Source: G965230065 sp965230065
Lineage (GTDB): Bacteria > Bacteroidota > Bacteroidia > Cytophagales > Cyclobacteriaceae
Assembly: GCA_965230065.1 (NCBI GenBank)
Contig: OZ245942.1
Span: forward strand, 7,502,001-7,566,000
Reading direction: 5' to 3'
DNA length: 64,000 nt
The number at the start of each line of letters is the position of its first letter. The first letter of the stretch is position 1. The notes under the pieces were generated by a model, which did no database searches, had not been told where the DNA came from, and was given only the letters and a program-made list of their open reading frames with translations. The position numbers and the translations under genes are program-made. This document shows positions 43,450-51,130 of this stretch, in pieces.

Positions 43450-45678
43450 ATGAATTTAAAACAAAAATTAAAGAAAATTTTATCATCCCTTCTGATAATC
43501 ATACTGCTACCTCTTCTCTGTATTGAATCACATGCCTTCCAGCCTATTGAGCAACCGGATTATACCCAGTATGTCAATCCTTTTATTGGAACTTCTGGCA
43601 CTGGGCATACTTTTCCGGGGGCTACCGTGCCCTTTGGCCTGGTTCAACTCAGCCCACACACCGGCAACTTCACCTGGGACTATCACACCGGGTATCAATA
43701 CCGGGACTCAACAATACGGGGTTTTGCGCATACTCACCTGAATGGAGGGGCTAACCCGGTTTTGGGAGACATCCTCATGCTTCCCTTTTCTAATAAAAAT
43801 GCCTTGGAAAGCAGGACAGTTCCCTTTTCAAAACAGCATGAAGAAGCTGCTCCCGGCTATTATTCTACTTACCTTCATAAAGATAATATCAACGTAGAAC
43901 TCACTTCCACCGCCCGGACTGGTATTCAACGCTATACTTTCCAAAAAGAAGGAAGCTATCATATTTTAGTCAATTTAGATGAAGTGCTTTACCGGTACAA
44001 CCCCGAAGTTCCCAAGGTGAAAGAAGCATATTTTACAATTGAAAACGATACGATAATCAGTGGATATCAACGGAGTTATGTAAAAAGAGTAGACAGAAAG
44101 ATATTCTTCGTTATTCACCTCAGCAAGCCTTGCCAGAATAGTTATTTCGTGGATGCCCCGGTAAACCGGCAGTTGGTACTGGACTATCCTGTTACTTCGA
44201 AGGAAGAGTTAGAAGTACGGGTTGCTGTTTCAACGGTCAGCATTGCGAGTGCCAAGAAAAACCTGCAAACGGAAAGCTCAGGCGTTTCCTTTGAGGAAAT
44301 TCGCGAAAATGCCGTAAAACAATGGAATAAACATCTTTCTAAGGTAGAGATAAAAGGTACAGAAGATCAGAAAGAGCTATTTTACACCAATATGTACCAC
44401 CTGTTCATCCAACCAAACAACATGGCAGATGTTGAAGGGAAGTATCGAGGTACTGATGATAAAATTTACCAGGCCCCCACCGGTGGTATGTACTCTACTT
44501 TCGCTTTTTGGGATATTTACCGGGCTGCCTTTCCTTTGTACACTGTTCTGATCCCTGATAAGATCGGTTCATTTGTTGCATCAATCCTGCGCCATTATGA
44601 TGAGAAAGGATACTTGCCAGCCTGGCCTATGCTTGGGCATGACACCCGGGTGATGATTGGTAATCATGCGGTGCCGGTAATTGCGGATGCGTATTTAAAG
44701 GGGCTGGCTAACACCGATGAAGAAAAAGCTTTTGAAGCCATTAAAGCAACTTTGACCCAAAATCATTGGCCTAAATACGACTGGACCATTTATGACCGGT
44801 ACGGTTACCTCCCCTCAGACAAAGTAAATGCCGAAGCGGTATCGCGTACCCTGGAAGCCACTTTTGATGACTGGAGTGCGGCTCAACTGGCCCGGGCCCT
44901 GGATAAACCCGAAGATACTGAATTCTTCCAGCGGCGGTCAAACTACTACAAAAACCTGTTTGACCCTCAAACAAAACTGATGCGGGGAAAAAATGCCAAT
45001 GGCCAGTGGATCGAACCATTCGATCCTATTAAAATTTCCCATGCTGGAACCTCTAATGGCGACTATACCGAAGCCAATGCTTATCAGTATACCTGGCACG
45101 TGCAACACGATATAGACGGGTTAATGGAATTGATGGGGGGAAAAGACTTTTTTGCGGCAAGATTAGATAGTCTCTTTAGCATGGAACCAGTAATCGTTGG
45201 GGATGGCAATACAAAGGATGTGAGCGGCCTGATTGGTCAATACGCGCATGGAAACGAGCCCAGTCAGCACATTCCCTACTTATATAATTATGCCGGAAAG
45301 CCTCACAAAACGCAGGCGATGGTAAGGGAAATTTTGGATACCATGTACAAAACCACGCCTGATGGCTACTGTGGTAATAATGACTTCGGCCAGATGAGTG
45401 CCTGGTACATCCTTAGCTCCCTGGGTTTTTATGCAGTAAACCCTGCCTCAGGGTTCTTTGATATTGGGGCGCCCTCTTTTGCGTATGCTTCTGTTAAAGT
45501 GGGAAACAAACCCTTAGAAATAAAAGCCATCAACTTGACTTCAGAAAATATATATGTAAAATCAGTAACTTTGAATGGAAAGGTTCTTTCCGGATATCAG
45601 ATCGCCTACCAGGATATTATGCAAGGAGGAGAGCTTATATTCAAAATGACAAATTCTCCTGCACCCAATGGCCAATAA
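43450..45678 (+). CDS. GH92 alpha-mannosidase
   Basis: 742 residues. Signal peptide (about 1-29), then the GH92 start YVNPFIGTSGTGHTFPGATVP, the carbohydrate-binding N-domain and the catalytic domain with GTDDKIYQAPTGGMYSTFAFWD, GNHAVPVIADAY and the late GYCGNNDFGQMSAWYILSSLG motif. GH92 enzymes are calcium-dependent exo-alpha-mannosidases (mostly 1,2-) that trim N-glycans or yeast mannan. The size is near the family norm. It is first in an operon with a permease (11-base overlap) and an alcohol dehydrogenase. No SusCD pair is adjacent, unlike most mannan utilisation loci. Confidence 0.92.
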   Translation: MNLKQKLKKILSSLLIIILLPLLCIESHAFQPIEQPDYTQYVNPFIGTSGTGHTFPGATVPFGLVQLSPHTGNFTWDYHTGYQYRDSTIRGFAHTHLNGGANPVLGDILMLPFSNKNALESRTVPFSKQHEEAAPGYYSTYLHKDNINVELTSTARTGIQRYTFQKEGSYHILVNLDEVLYRYNPEVPKVKEAYFTIENDTIISGYQRSYVKRVDRKIFFVIHLSKPCQNSYFVDAPVNRQLVLDYPVTSKEELEVRVAVSTVSIASAKKNLQTESSGVSFEEIRENAVKQWNKHLSKVEIKGTEDQKELFYTNMYHLFIQPNNMADVEGKYRGTDDKIYQAPTGGMYSTFAFWDIYRAAFPLYTVLIPDKIGSFVASILRHYDEKGYLPAWPMLGHDTRVMIGNHAVPVIADAYLKGLANTDEEKAFEAIKATLTQNHWPKYDWTIYDRYGYLPSDKVNAEAVSRTLEATFDDWSAAQLARALDKPEDTEFFQRRSNYYKNLFDPQTKLMRGKNANGQWIEPFDPIKISHAGTSNGDYTEANAYQYTWHVQHDIDGLMELMGGKDFFAARLDSLFSMEPVIVGDGNTKDVSGLIGQYAHGNEPSQHIPYLYNYAGKPHKTQAMVREILDTMYKTTPDGYCGNNDFGQMSAWYILSSLGFYAVNPASGFFDIGAPSFAYASVKVGNKPLEIKAINLTSENIYVKSVTLNGKVLSGYQIAYQDIMQGGELIFKMTNSPAPNGQ

Positions 45679-47143
45679 CCTAACTCCATGGAAATACCGT
45701 AGGGAAAGACAAGAATCACCTTACCTTGGTTTAGGACCATTTAAGCTGCGCTTCCCTTTTGTGCATTATCGTTTTGAATTGCCAGATTACCTCCAGGGAT
45801 TGCTGATGTGTGCGGTAGACCTGGCCGCTATCCCCCTAATGATGGAATTGTTGGGTATGCCTTTTGAAGCGGCTATTGCCATTGTGATCCTCAACGGGCT
45901 ATTATACCTGCTCCATCATTTGCTCGGCGATCCGGTAGTACCCGGCTGGATTACCCCGGCCATTCCTTTATTGATAATTTATGTGCAAACCTTTCCGGAA
46001 GGGGCTGAAAGAGTGCATGCCCTGGTGGCTTTTCAAATGACTTTGGGGTTGGTAACTATATTGCTGGGGGTTACAAAGCTGGCGACAAGGGTGGTGTACC
46101 TGATCCCTTCTGCCATTAAATCTGGGGTTATTTTAGGGGCTGGTATTGCGGCCGTAGCAACAGTGTTTGAAGAAGGTGGGCGGTTTGATCAGTTTCCCTT
46201 CACCACCAGCATTGCGGTGGGCATAGCCTTTTACCTGATCTTTTCTACCCATTTTGCAGCTTTGCGCAATAGAAATAAAATTTGGGCACTCATTGGTAAG
46301 CTAGGGATTTTCCCCATCATCTTATTGGCTGTATTTATTGCACCGATATTCAAAGAAACCTCCTGGCCAACCATAGAATGGGGCTTTACCCAGCCTGATT
46401 TTAACCTAATGTTCCGTCAATATACCGTATTCGGGGTGGGCTTTCCTCCTTTTAGTATGTTTCTGTCAGCTTTACCTACCGTACTGGCGGCCTATATTGT
46501 ATTGTTTGGCGATGTGCTCCAAAGCAAGGCCATCCTGGAAGAAGCTGACGAGATCAGAAAAGATGAAAAAATAGATTATAATCCCAACCGGGCACACCTG
46601 ATTTTTGGAGGCAGGAACCTGGGAATGAGCATTTTCGGACCCGATGTAGTAATGTGCGGCCCCTTATGGGCTGCTATGCATGTGGTAATTGTAGAGCGTT
46701 ATAAGCAAGGTAAGAAAGCCATGGACTCTATTTTTGGTGGCTCGGGTTCCTTTCGTTGGGGCACCAATACCGGGCTTCTGTTATTGCCTATCGTAAGCCT
46801 GGTAAAACCTATCCTGGGTGTAGCCTTGGCCCTTACCTTATTGATACAGGGTTTTGTAAGTGTACGCATTGGCATCCTGGAATCCCGCTCTCAAAAAGAC
46901 CTGGGCATTGCTGGCATCATTGCTGCCGTCTTGGTCATCAAAGGGGCTGCCTGGGCATTTGCCATTGGTGCAGTACTCAATGCACTGATCTATGGGAAGG
47001 ATTTTTTTAAAGGAGGAAAGCAGCATACATTCGTTGATAAAGTTCCCTGGGAGCCTAAAAAAAAGAATTTTCACATTAAACCTAATACTACCCAAGCCCA
47101 TGAAAACAAAAGCAGCCGTACTCCACCAGATGGAGTTAAGTAG
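45668..47143 (+). CDS. NCS2-like (xanthine/uracil-type) permease
   Basis: 491 residues with about 12-14 membrane helices. The overall pattern and the late GPDVVMCGPLWAAMHVV and GGSGSFRWGTNTG segments resemble the NCS2/SLC23 and sulfate-type permeases, but I recognise no exact subfamily motif and the substrate is uncertain. It overlaps the GH92 gene by 11 bases and the next gene by 44, so it is firmly part of a three-gene operon. Given the neighbours, a sugar-acid or related small-molecule substrate is possible (inference). Confidence 0.6.
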   Translation: MANNLTPWKYRRERQESPYLGLGPFKLRFPFVHYRFELPDYLQGLLMCAVDLAAIPLMMELLGMPFEAAIAIVILNGLLYLLHHLLGDPVVPGWITPAIPLLIIYVQTFPEGAERVHALVAFQMTLGLVTILLGVTKLATRVVYLIPSAIKSGVILGAGIAAVATVFEEGGRFDQFPFTTSIAVGIAFYLIFSTHFAALRNRNKIWALIGKLGIFPIILLAVFIAPIFKETSWPTIEWGFTQPDFNLMFRQYTVFGVGFPPFSMFLSALPTVLAAYIVLFGDVLQSKAILEEADEIRKDEKIDYNPNRAHLIFGGRNLGMSIFGPDVVMCGPLWAAMHVVIVERYKQGKKAMDSIFGGSGSFRWGTNTGLLLLPIVSLVKPILGVALALTLLIQGFVSVRIGILESRSQKDLGIAGIIAAVLVIKGAAWAFAIGAVLNALIYGKDFFKGGKQHTFVDKVPWEPKKKNFHIKPNTTQAHENKSSRTPPDGVK

Positions 47144-48227
47144 ACCTTATACCCAATCAACCCCATTGTCGATTGAAGAAGTTGACCTGGATGACCCGGG
47201 TTTTAACGAAGTGGTTGTAAAGATCAAAGCCGCAGGCCTTTGTCATTCAGACCTGTCGGTAATTGATGGCAACCGCCCACGACCCTTACCGATGGTATTA
47301 GGCCATGAGGCGGCCGGTGAAGTTGTTGACTTAGGAGCCGGTGTAAAGGGCCTTGATATTGGCGATCACGTGGTCTTTGCTTTTCTTCCCTCTTGCGGAA
47401 AATGCCTGTATTGTCAAACAGGACGGACTGCACTTTGCGCACCGGGGGCAAACGCCAATGGGGAAGGAACACTTATGGGAGGCCACCGCCGTATCAAAAA
47501 AGGAGAAACCTCTTACAATCACCACCTGGGCGTATCTGGTTTTGCCGAATATGCCGTAGCGTCTGTTGATTCTCTTGTAAAAATAGATAATAATATCCCT
47601 TTTGAAATTGCAGCTTTGTTTGGTTGCGCCGTGATGACGGGAGTAGGAGCTGTGATCAATACCTCTCAAATTCGTTTGGGCGACAGTGTTTTGGTAGTAG
47701 GGCTGGGAGGCGTAGGTTTGTCAGCCATATTAGGCGCAAAAGCAGCCGGAGCCTCCAAAATTATTGGGGCTGACCTGAACCCGGAAAAAAGAAAGGCGGC
47801 ATTGGCTTTAGGTGCTCATGAAGTGATAGATTCTTCTGCTCCAGATGCGCTGGCTAAGCTAATGGATTTGACCGGAGGAGGTGTTGATATTGCCATAGAA
47901 TTTGCCGGGGCAATTCCCGCACTGGATTTCGCTTTTCAAGCTACTAAAAGAGGGGGCACTACCGTTACCGGCGCTTTGCCTCATCCCGATGCACGTCTGA
48001 TGCTGTCACCAGCGGTACTGGTAGGGCAGGAGAAAAGTTTAAAAGGTAGTTACCTGGGCAGTTGCGTACCACTCAGGGATATCCCTGCCTATCTGAAGCT
48101 ATACCAGACTAACAGACTACCCGTAGACCAACTCATTACCCACCGTATTCGCCTGGAAGAAATCAACGAAGGGTTTGAACGTTTGGCAGCAGGAAACGCC
48201 ATTCGACAAATACTTCTTTTTGATTAA
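47100..48227 (+). CDS. zinc-containing alcohol dehydrogenase, class-III-like
   Basis: 375 residues from the ATG at 47100 (inside the preceding permease gene; an earlier in-frame start would add unrelated residues). Catalytic zinc ligands in LCHSDLSVI and GHEAAGEVV, structural zinc cysteines CGKCLYCQTGRTALC, and the Rossmann GLGGVGLSAILGA. Similar to formaldehyde/alcohol dehydrogenases (NHHLGVSGFAEYAV). The reaction is oxidation of a primary or hydroxy substrate with NAD. The TAA stop (48225-48227) is shared with a detached piece of ogt sequence starting at 48223. Confidence 0.88.
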   Translation: MKTKAAVLHQMELSRPYTQSTPLSIEEVDLDDPGFNEVVVKIKAAGLCHSDLSVIDGNRPRPLPMVLGHEAAGEVVDLGAGVKGLDIGDHVVFAFLPSCGKCLYCQTGRTALCAPGANANGEGTLMGGHRRIKKGETSYNHHLGVSGFAEYAVASVDSLVKIDNNIPFEIAALFGCAVMTGVGAVINTSQIRLGDSVLVVGLGGVGLSAILGAKAAGASKIIGADLNPEKRKAALALGAHEVIDSSAPDALAKLMDLTGGGVDIAIEFAGAIPALDFAFQATKRGGTTVTGALPHPDARLMLSPAVLVGQEKSLKGSYLGSCVPLRDIPAYLKLYQTNRLPVDQLITHRIRLEEINEGFERLAAGNAIRQILLFD

Positions 48228-48298
48228 AACAAAGTCTGCACCCCATGCGCAATTTTCTGCTCATGTTCCAGCAGCCAGCGTTTGCGCCATAAGCCTCC
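48223..48298 (-). repeat. displaced duplicate of the ogt 3' end
   Basis: 76 bases match 49098-49173 with one mismatch (48251 A versus 49126 G) and the same orientation. They encode the last 24 or so residues of the alkyltransferase read on the minus strand, including its stop, but without the rest of the gene. The first bases also supply the stop codon of the adjacent alcohol dehydrogenase (TTAA). After 48298 similarity continues weakly with small gaps for about 10 bases. Confidence 0.9.
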
Positions 48299-48330
48299 GC
48301 ATACGTAAGCGTGCAAATACACTGGGCCAT

Positions 48331-48384
48331 GCCAGAAAGCTGCACAATAAACTACAAATAGATAGAGATCTTATTCTTCAATAA
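48331..48384 (+). pseudogene. 3' tail of a higA-like antitoxin
   Basis: 17 codons and a TAA encode ARKLHNKLQIDRDLILQ, identical in all but two positions to the HigA end at 42681-42734; the DNA agrees at 45 of 54 bases. There is no start or HTH region. It lies between the detached ogt tail and the DUF5615 gene. Because the DNA has diverged, it is a relic of a relative, not a recent copy of the intact higA. Confidence 0.85.
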
Positions 48385-48426
48385 CTTGAAGAAACTTGAA
48401 GAATAATGTGGTTGCAATAAACATAT

Positions 48427-48780
48427 TTATATAATTATCTCCACATTATCAGGCAGGGCAACGATAATTTTAGCCTTTTTCAGGTTAGTGGTTATCAAAG
48501 GCCAATATAATTCAAAATAGCTGTGAAGTTCTGAAAGAGTTTGATTTCCTAATTTAAAGTGAACTACTTTGGGTGGGTTAATTTCTAGCAAACTTCTATG
48601 GAAAAAATCAGCATCTTTGGTCAAAATGACTTGCTTATTAGCTTTTGCAAACTCCCAGATTTGTTTATCGGCCATCCTTAAATCAAAATCAGATACGAAA
48701 GAAAAGTTATCGTAATTGAAAAAAGAGAATCTTTTCGGAAGGTTAACATCAACTAAAAACCGATATTCTTCCTCACGCAC
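48427..48780 (-). CDS. DUF5615 PIN-like toxin
   Basis: 117 residues from a GTG start that overlaps the DUF433 stop by 8 bases. EYRFLVDVNLPKRF, SDFDLRMADKQIWEFAKANKQVILTKDADF match the DUF5615 (Mut7-C/PIN-like) pattern with acidic residues in DVNLP, ADKQI and TKDADF. The family is paired with DUF433 antitoxins, as here, and is thought to be a ribonuclease toxin. The complete pair sits between two copies of the ogt 3' end. Confidence 0.88.
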   Translation of the reverse strand: MREEEYRFLVDVNLPKRFSFFNYDNFSFVSDFDLRMADKQIWEFAKANKQVILTKDADFFHRSLLEINPPKVVHFKLGNQTLSELHSYFELYWPLITTNLKKAKIIVALPDNVEIII

Positions 48781-49003
48781 TTTTAGCTACAATTTCGTGA
48801 TCTATTAGTTTAGAAGCATACTGCAAAGAAGCAAGAACATCCTCTTTTTCCAGCATAGGATAAGCCTCAAGAATATTTTCCACGGTTTCTCCTGCTGCCA
48901 AATATTCAAGCACAGTTTTTACTGTAATTCTCATTCCCCTGATAATAGGCTTTCCATTACATATCTCGGGGTTCATATTAATTCTGTCAAGTAAACTATC
49001 CAT
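48773..49003 (-). CDS. DUF433 antitoxin
   Basis: 76 residues: NPEICNGKPIIRGMRITVKTVLEYLAAG and the ENILEAYPMLEKEDVLASLQYA helix are the DUF433 core (a helix-turn-helix-like fold also called VapB45/antitoxin). It is first in a two-gene operon with the DUF5615 toxin (8-base overlap). An AT-rich upstream gap of 94 bases to the ogt repeat (49098) presumably carries the promoter. Confidence 0.88.
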   Translation of the reverse strand: MDSLLDRINMNPEICNGKPIIRGMRITVKTVLEYLAAGETVENILEAYPMLEKEDVLASLQYASKLIDHEIVAKSA

Positions 49004-49097
49004 TCTCAGTATATGTTAAAAACCATAGTTAAATTAAATAATTTAATCAATAATTCAATTTTATCGAACTTTATTTTTATCCATCAAATCAACTATC

Positions 49098-49173
49098 ATT
49101 AAAACAAAGTCTGCACCCCATGCGCGATTTTCTGCTCATGTTCCAGCAGCCAGCGTTTGCGCCATAAGCCTCC
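49098..49173 (-). repeat. ogt 3' end, intact copy of the direct repeat
   Basis: This is the functional copy within ogt that matches 48223-48298 at 75 of 76 bases. The two copies are direct repeats 875 bases apart and enclose the higA tail and the DUF433/DUF5615 pair. Confidence 0.9.
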
Positions 49174-49599
49174 TGCATAGCCCGTAAGACTGCCATTGGC
49201 CCCAATCACCCGGTGGCAGGGAACAACAATGCTGATTTGGTTTTTACCATTCGTGGTGCCTACAGCCCTTATGCTTTTCTCATTGCCAATGTGCCGGGCC
49301 AGTTCCAGGTAAGATATGGTTTTTCCATAATCAATATCACACAGGGCTTTCCATACGGTTTGCTGAAAAGAAGTGCCCTCCTGAATAACAGGAAGGTCAA
49401 ACACTTTTCGTTTTCCTGCAAAATACTCATCCAGTTGCCGAAAACATTTGTGCATTACTTCTGGTAATTCGCCCGTAACTTGATGGTTTTCAGAAGTTTT
49501 CTCCGAATCTGAAAATAAAATACTAATGATGGCTTCGTCTGAAGCTTTAATCAATAGTTCACCTACGGGTGATGTGTAGTAAGCCTGATAGTTATTCAT
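49099..49599 (-). CDS. ogt: methylated-DNA-[protein]-cysteine S-methyltransferase
   Basis: 166 residues from the ATG at 49599, which overlaps the alkA stop by 8 bases; a longer frame is open to 49674 but has no conserved content. The active-site VPCHRVIG motif has Cys128, preceded by the helix-turn-helix recognition segment (GTSFQQTVWKAL, YLELARHIGNEKSIRAVG) and followed by GSLTGYAGGLWRKRWLLEHE. It removes O6-methylguanine and O4-methylthymine by self-methylation. Third gene of the ArsR-Ada/alkA/ogt operon. Confidence 0.93.
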   Translation of the reverse strand: MNNYQAYYTSPVGELLIKASDEAIISILFSDSEKTSENHQVTGELPEVMHKCFRQLDEYFAGKRKVFDLPVIQEGTSFQQTVWKALCDIDYGKTISYLELARHIGNEKSIRAVGTTNGKNQISIVVPCHRVIGANGSLTGYAGGLWRKRWLLEHEQKIAHGVQTLF

Positions 49600-50488
49600 A
49601 ATCCAATAAAGTTTGCCAGAGATAAAATGTGAGATATGCCCGCCAGCCTTTCCAGGGTTTTGCCCATTGTTCAATGGTAGCCAAATCGGGTTTTTGGGGT
49701 AATTGCATGAGTTTTTTTAGGGCATTGTGCAACCCTGCATCTTCTACCGGGAAAGCGTCCCGCATTTGTAAGGACTTCATCAACACATAATTGGCTGTCC
49801 AGTTGCCAATGCCTTTCCAACGTATCAGTTCTGCTTTGCCCTGTTCAAACGGTAGGGTTTGCAAATGTTCTTTGGATAATTCATCATTGACAATGGCTTT
49901 GGCAATGCCAATAATATATTCAGCTTTACGGGCAGAATATTGCAGGGGCATGAGGTCTGCTACCGAAAGTTGTGCGATTACACTTGCCTCCGGAAAAACA
50001 AAGTATGCATGCCCTTCACGTTCCATCTGGCTGCCAAAGGTTTCAACAAATCTCTTTTTTAATTTGTAGGCAAAAGCCAGGTTAATCTGCTGTCCGGTAA
50101 TGGCCCAGCATAATGCCTCAAAAAGATCGGGAATACCTACAATGCGCAAGCCATATAATTTCCGGATCACGGGTTGCATCAATTCATCTTTTTCGGCCAA
50201 TTGATAAAAACTCTTTAAATCAGTATTAATATCAAATAAAGCTGAGATATAAGCTTTGAGGCTGGGTTCAATTTCTGTAGGAACCTTAGAAAAATAATTT
50301 ACTATCAGATGGCCGGGCTTTGGTGCACTAATTTCAAAATACACCAAACGGCCTTGCAGGCGTACTGCTTTTTTGAAAGTTTTCCCTTCAATCCGGTGCA
50401 AGCATTCATGATGACACCATTGGTTTAAATGCCACAGACAGGCAACAAAGCTGAATGTAGAAGAGGTAGGAATTATCAGGGTTTGCAT
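49592..50488 (-). CDS. alkA: AlkA-type 3-methyladenine DNA glycosylase
   Basis: 298 residues, near E. coli AlkA (282). A helix-hairpin-helix GPD fold: LCWAITGQQINLAFAYKLKK, then the hairpin WKGIGNWTANYVL (about 224-236) and catalytic Asp250 in AFPVEDAGLHNALKK. N-terminal AlkA_N-like beta domain (FVACLWHLNQWCHHECL, VRLQGRLVYFEIS). It excises a broad range of alkylated purines and pyrimidines. It overlaps both neighbours (13 bases with the ArsR-Ada gene, 8 with ogt), so all three are translated together. Confidence 0.93.
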   Translation of the reverse strand: MQTLIIPTSSTFSFVACLWHLNQWCHHECLHRIEGKTFKKAVRLQGRLVYFEISAPKPGHLIVNYFSKVPTEIEPSLKAYISALFDINTDLKSFYQLAEKDELMQPVIRKLYGLRIVGIPDLFEALCWAITGQQINLAFAYKLKKRFVETFGSQMEREGHAYFVFPEASVIAQLSVADLMPLQYSARKAEYIIGIAKAIVNDELSKEHLQTLPFEQGKAELIRWKGIGNWTANYVLMKSLQMRDAFPVEDAGLHNALKKLMQLPQKPDLATIEQWAKPWKGWRAYLTFYLWQTLLDYE

Positions 50489-51006
50489 ACTTTACAGGCG
50501 CGATAGCCATTTTTTACAACTTCTTCACGGGAAGTATAAAACAATACATTTTCCGGCTTGGGCTTGGCATGGCAGGAGGGTTTGCAGAAGATGCCGGTCG
50601 TTTTCACCGCAATGTAAAACGTGCCGTCAAATGTCCCATCTTTACTGAGCATGGCCTGCAACATGAGCGGATACGATAGAGGCTGACCTTCCTTATAATC
50701 AGTAGGTGTCAAAAACACGGCATAATCATTGGGCAAGGTGTTTTTTTCCAATTTCAAATATTGCTGTACCCAATCGTGCAAGGCATAAAAAGCCGGTTTG
50801 TTCAGATAACCATACCGCTCTTTACCGGCTTTATAAATTTTGAGCAAACCACCACCTTCCAATAAATTCAGGTGGTTGGACAGCCCCTGCCGTGTCATCT
50901 CCGGGAAGCGCCCGTGTAGCTGGTTTACGTTCAGCGGCATTTTGGCCAGCAAATTAATAATTTGCCGGCGTACCGGGTCGGCCAATGCTTTGAAAATTTC
51001 TTCCAT
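50476..51006 (-). CDS. ArsR-type regulator fused to an Ada methyl-phosphotriester domain
   Basis: 176 residues from the ATG at 51006; a longer frame from 51060 adds non-conserved residues. Residues 1-70 are an ArsR-family winged helix (EIFKALADPVRRQIINLLAK, NQLHGRFPEMTRQGLSNHL, ILL-type LLEGGGLLKIY). Residues 107-176 are the zinc-binding Ada N-domain, TTGIFCKPSCHAKPKP ... YRACKVCKP, with Cys141, Cys145, Cys171 and Cys174 spaced as in E. coli Ada (38, 42, 69, 72). In Ada one of these cysteines accepts the methyl group and switches on DNA binding. Here the HTH is ArsR-like and at the N-terminus rather than AraC-like, so mechanism and operator will differ. First gene of the operon with alkA and ogt. 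Probable sensor-regulator of the adaptive response. Confidence 0.92.
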   Translation of the reverse strand: MEEIFKALADPVRRQIINLLAKMPLNVNQLHGRFPEMTRQGLSNHLNLLEGGGLLKIYKAGKERYGYLNKPAFYALHDWVQQYLKLEKNTLPNDYAVFLTPTDYKEGQPLSYPLMLQAMLSKDGTFDGTFYIAVKTTGIFCKPSCHAKPKPENVLFYTSREEVVKNGYRACKVCKP

Positions 51007-51022
51007 ACAGTCGGGTATAATG

Positions 51023-51057
51023 ACTGCAATATATATGCAAGTTTTTATTTGCGCAAA
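51023..51057 (-). promoter_or_regulatory. candidate promoter-operator of the ArsR-Ada operon
   Basis: A perfect 10-base palindrome TTTGCGCAAA (51048-51057) and an imperfect dyad ACTTGCA...TTGCAGT (51023-51042, minus strand) lie just upstream of the start at 51006. On the minus strand TTTG of the palindrome stands 20 bases before TATATTGC, close to the Bacteroidota -33 TTTG / -7 TAnnTTTG pattern. The dyads therefore overlap the likely promoter. Confidence 0.45.
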
Positions 51058-51103
51058 CATTTACTTGCTTATTATTAACAAAATAGAATGACATTGAATA
51101 GCC

Positions 51104-51127
51104 AGGATATTTCATAAAAAATATCCT
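51104..51127 (-). terminator. weak hairpin downstream of the DUF481-like gene
   Basis: AGGATATTT (51104-51112) and AAATATCCT (51119-51127) form a perfect 9-base stem with a six-base loop, directly after the stop codon of the gene ending at 51131. No T-tract follows on the minus strand. Confidence 0.35.
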
Positions 51128-51130
51128 TGG

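Noticed and set aside
48223..49173. attachment sites of an integrase-type genomic island
   Set aside because: No integrase, excisionase or tRNA; kept only as an integration-like scar of unknown mechanism.
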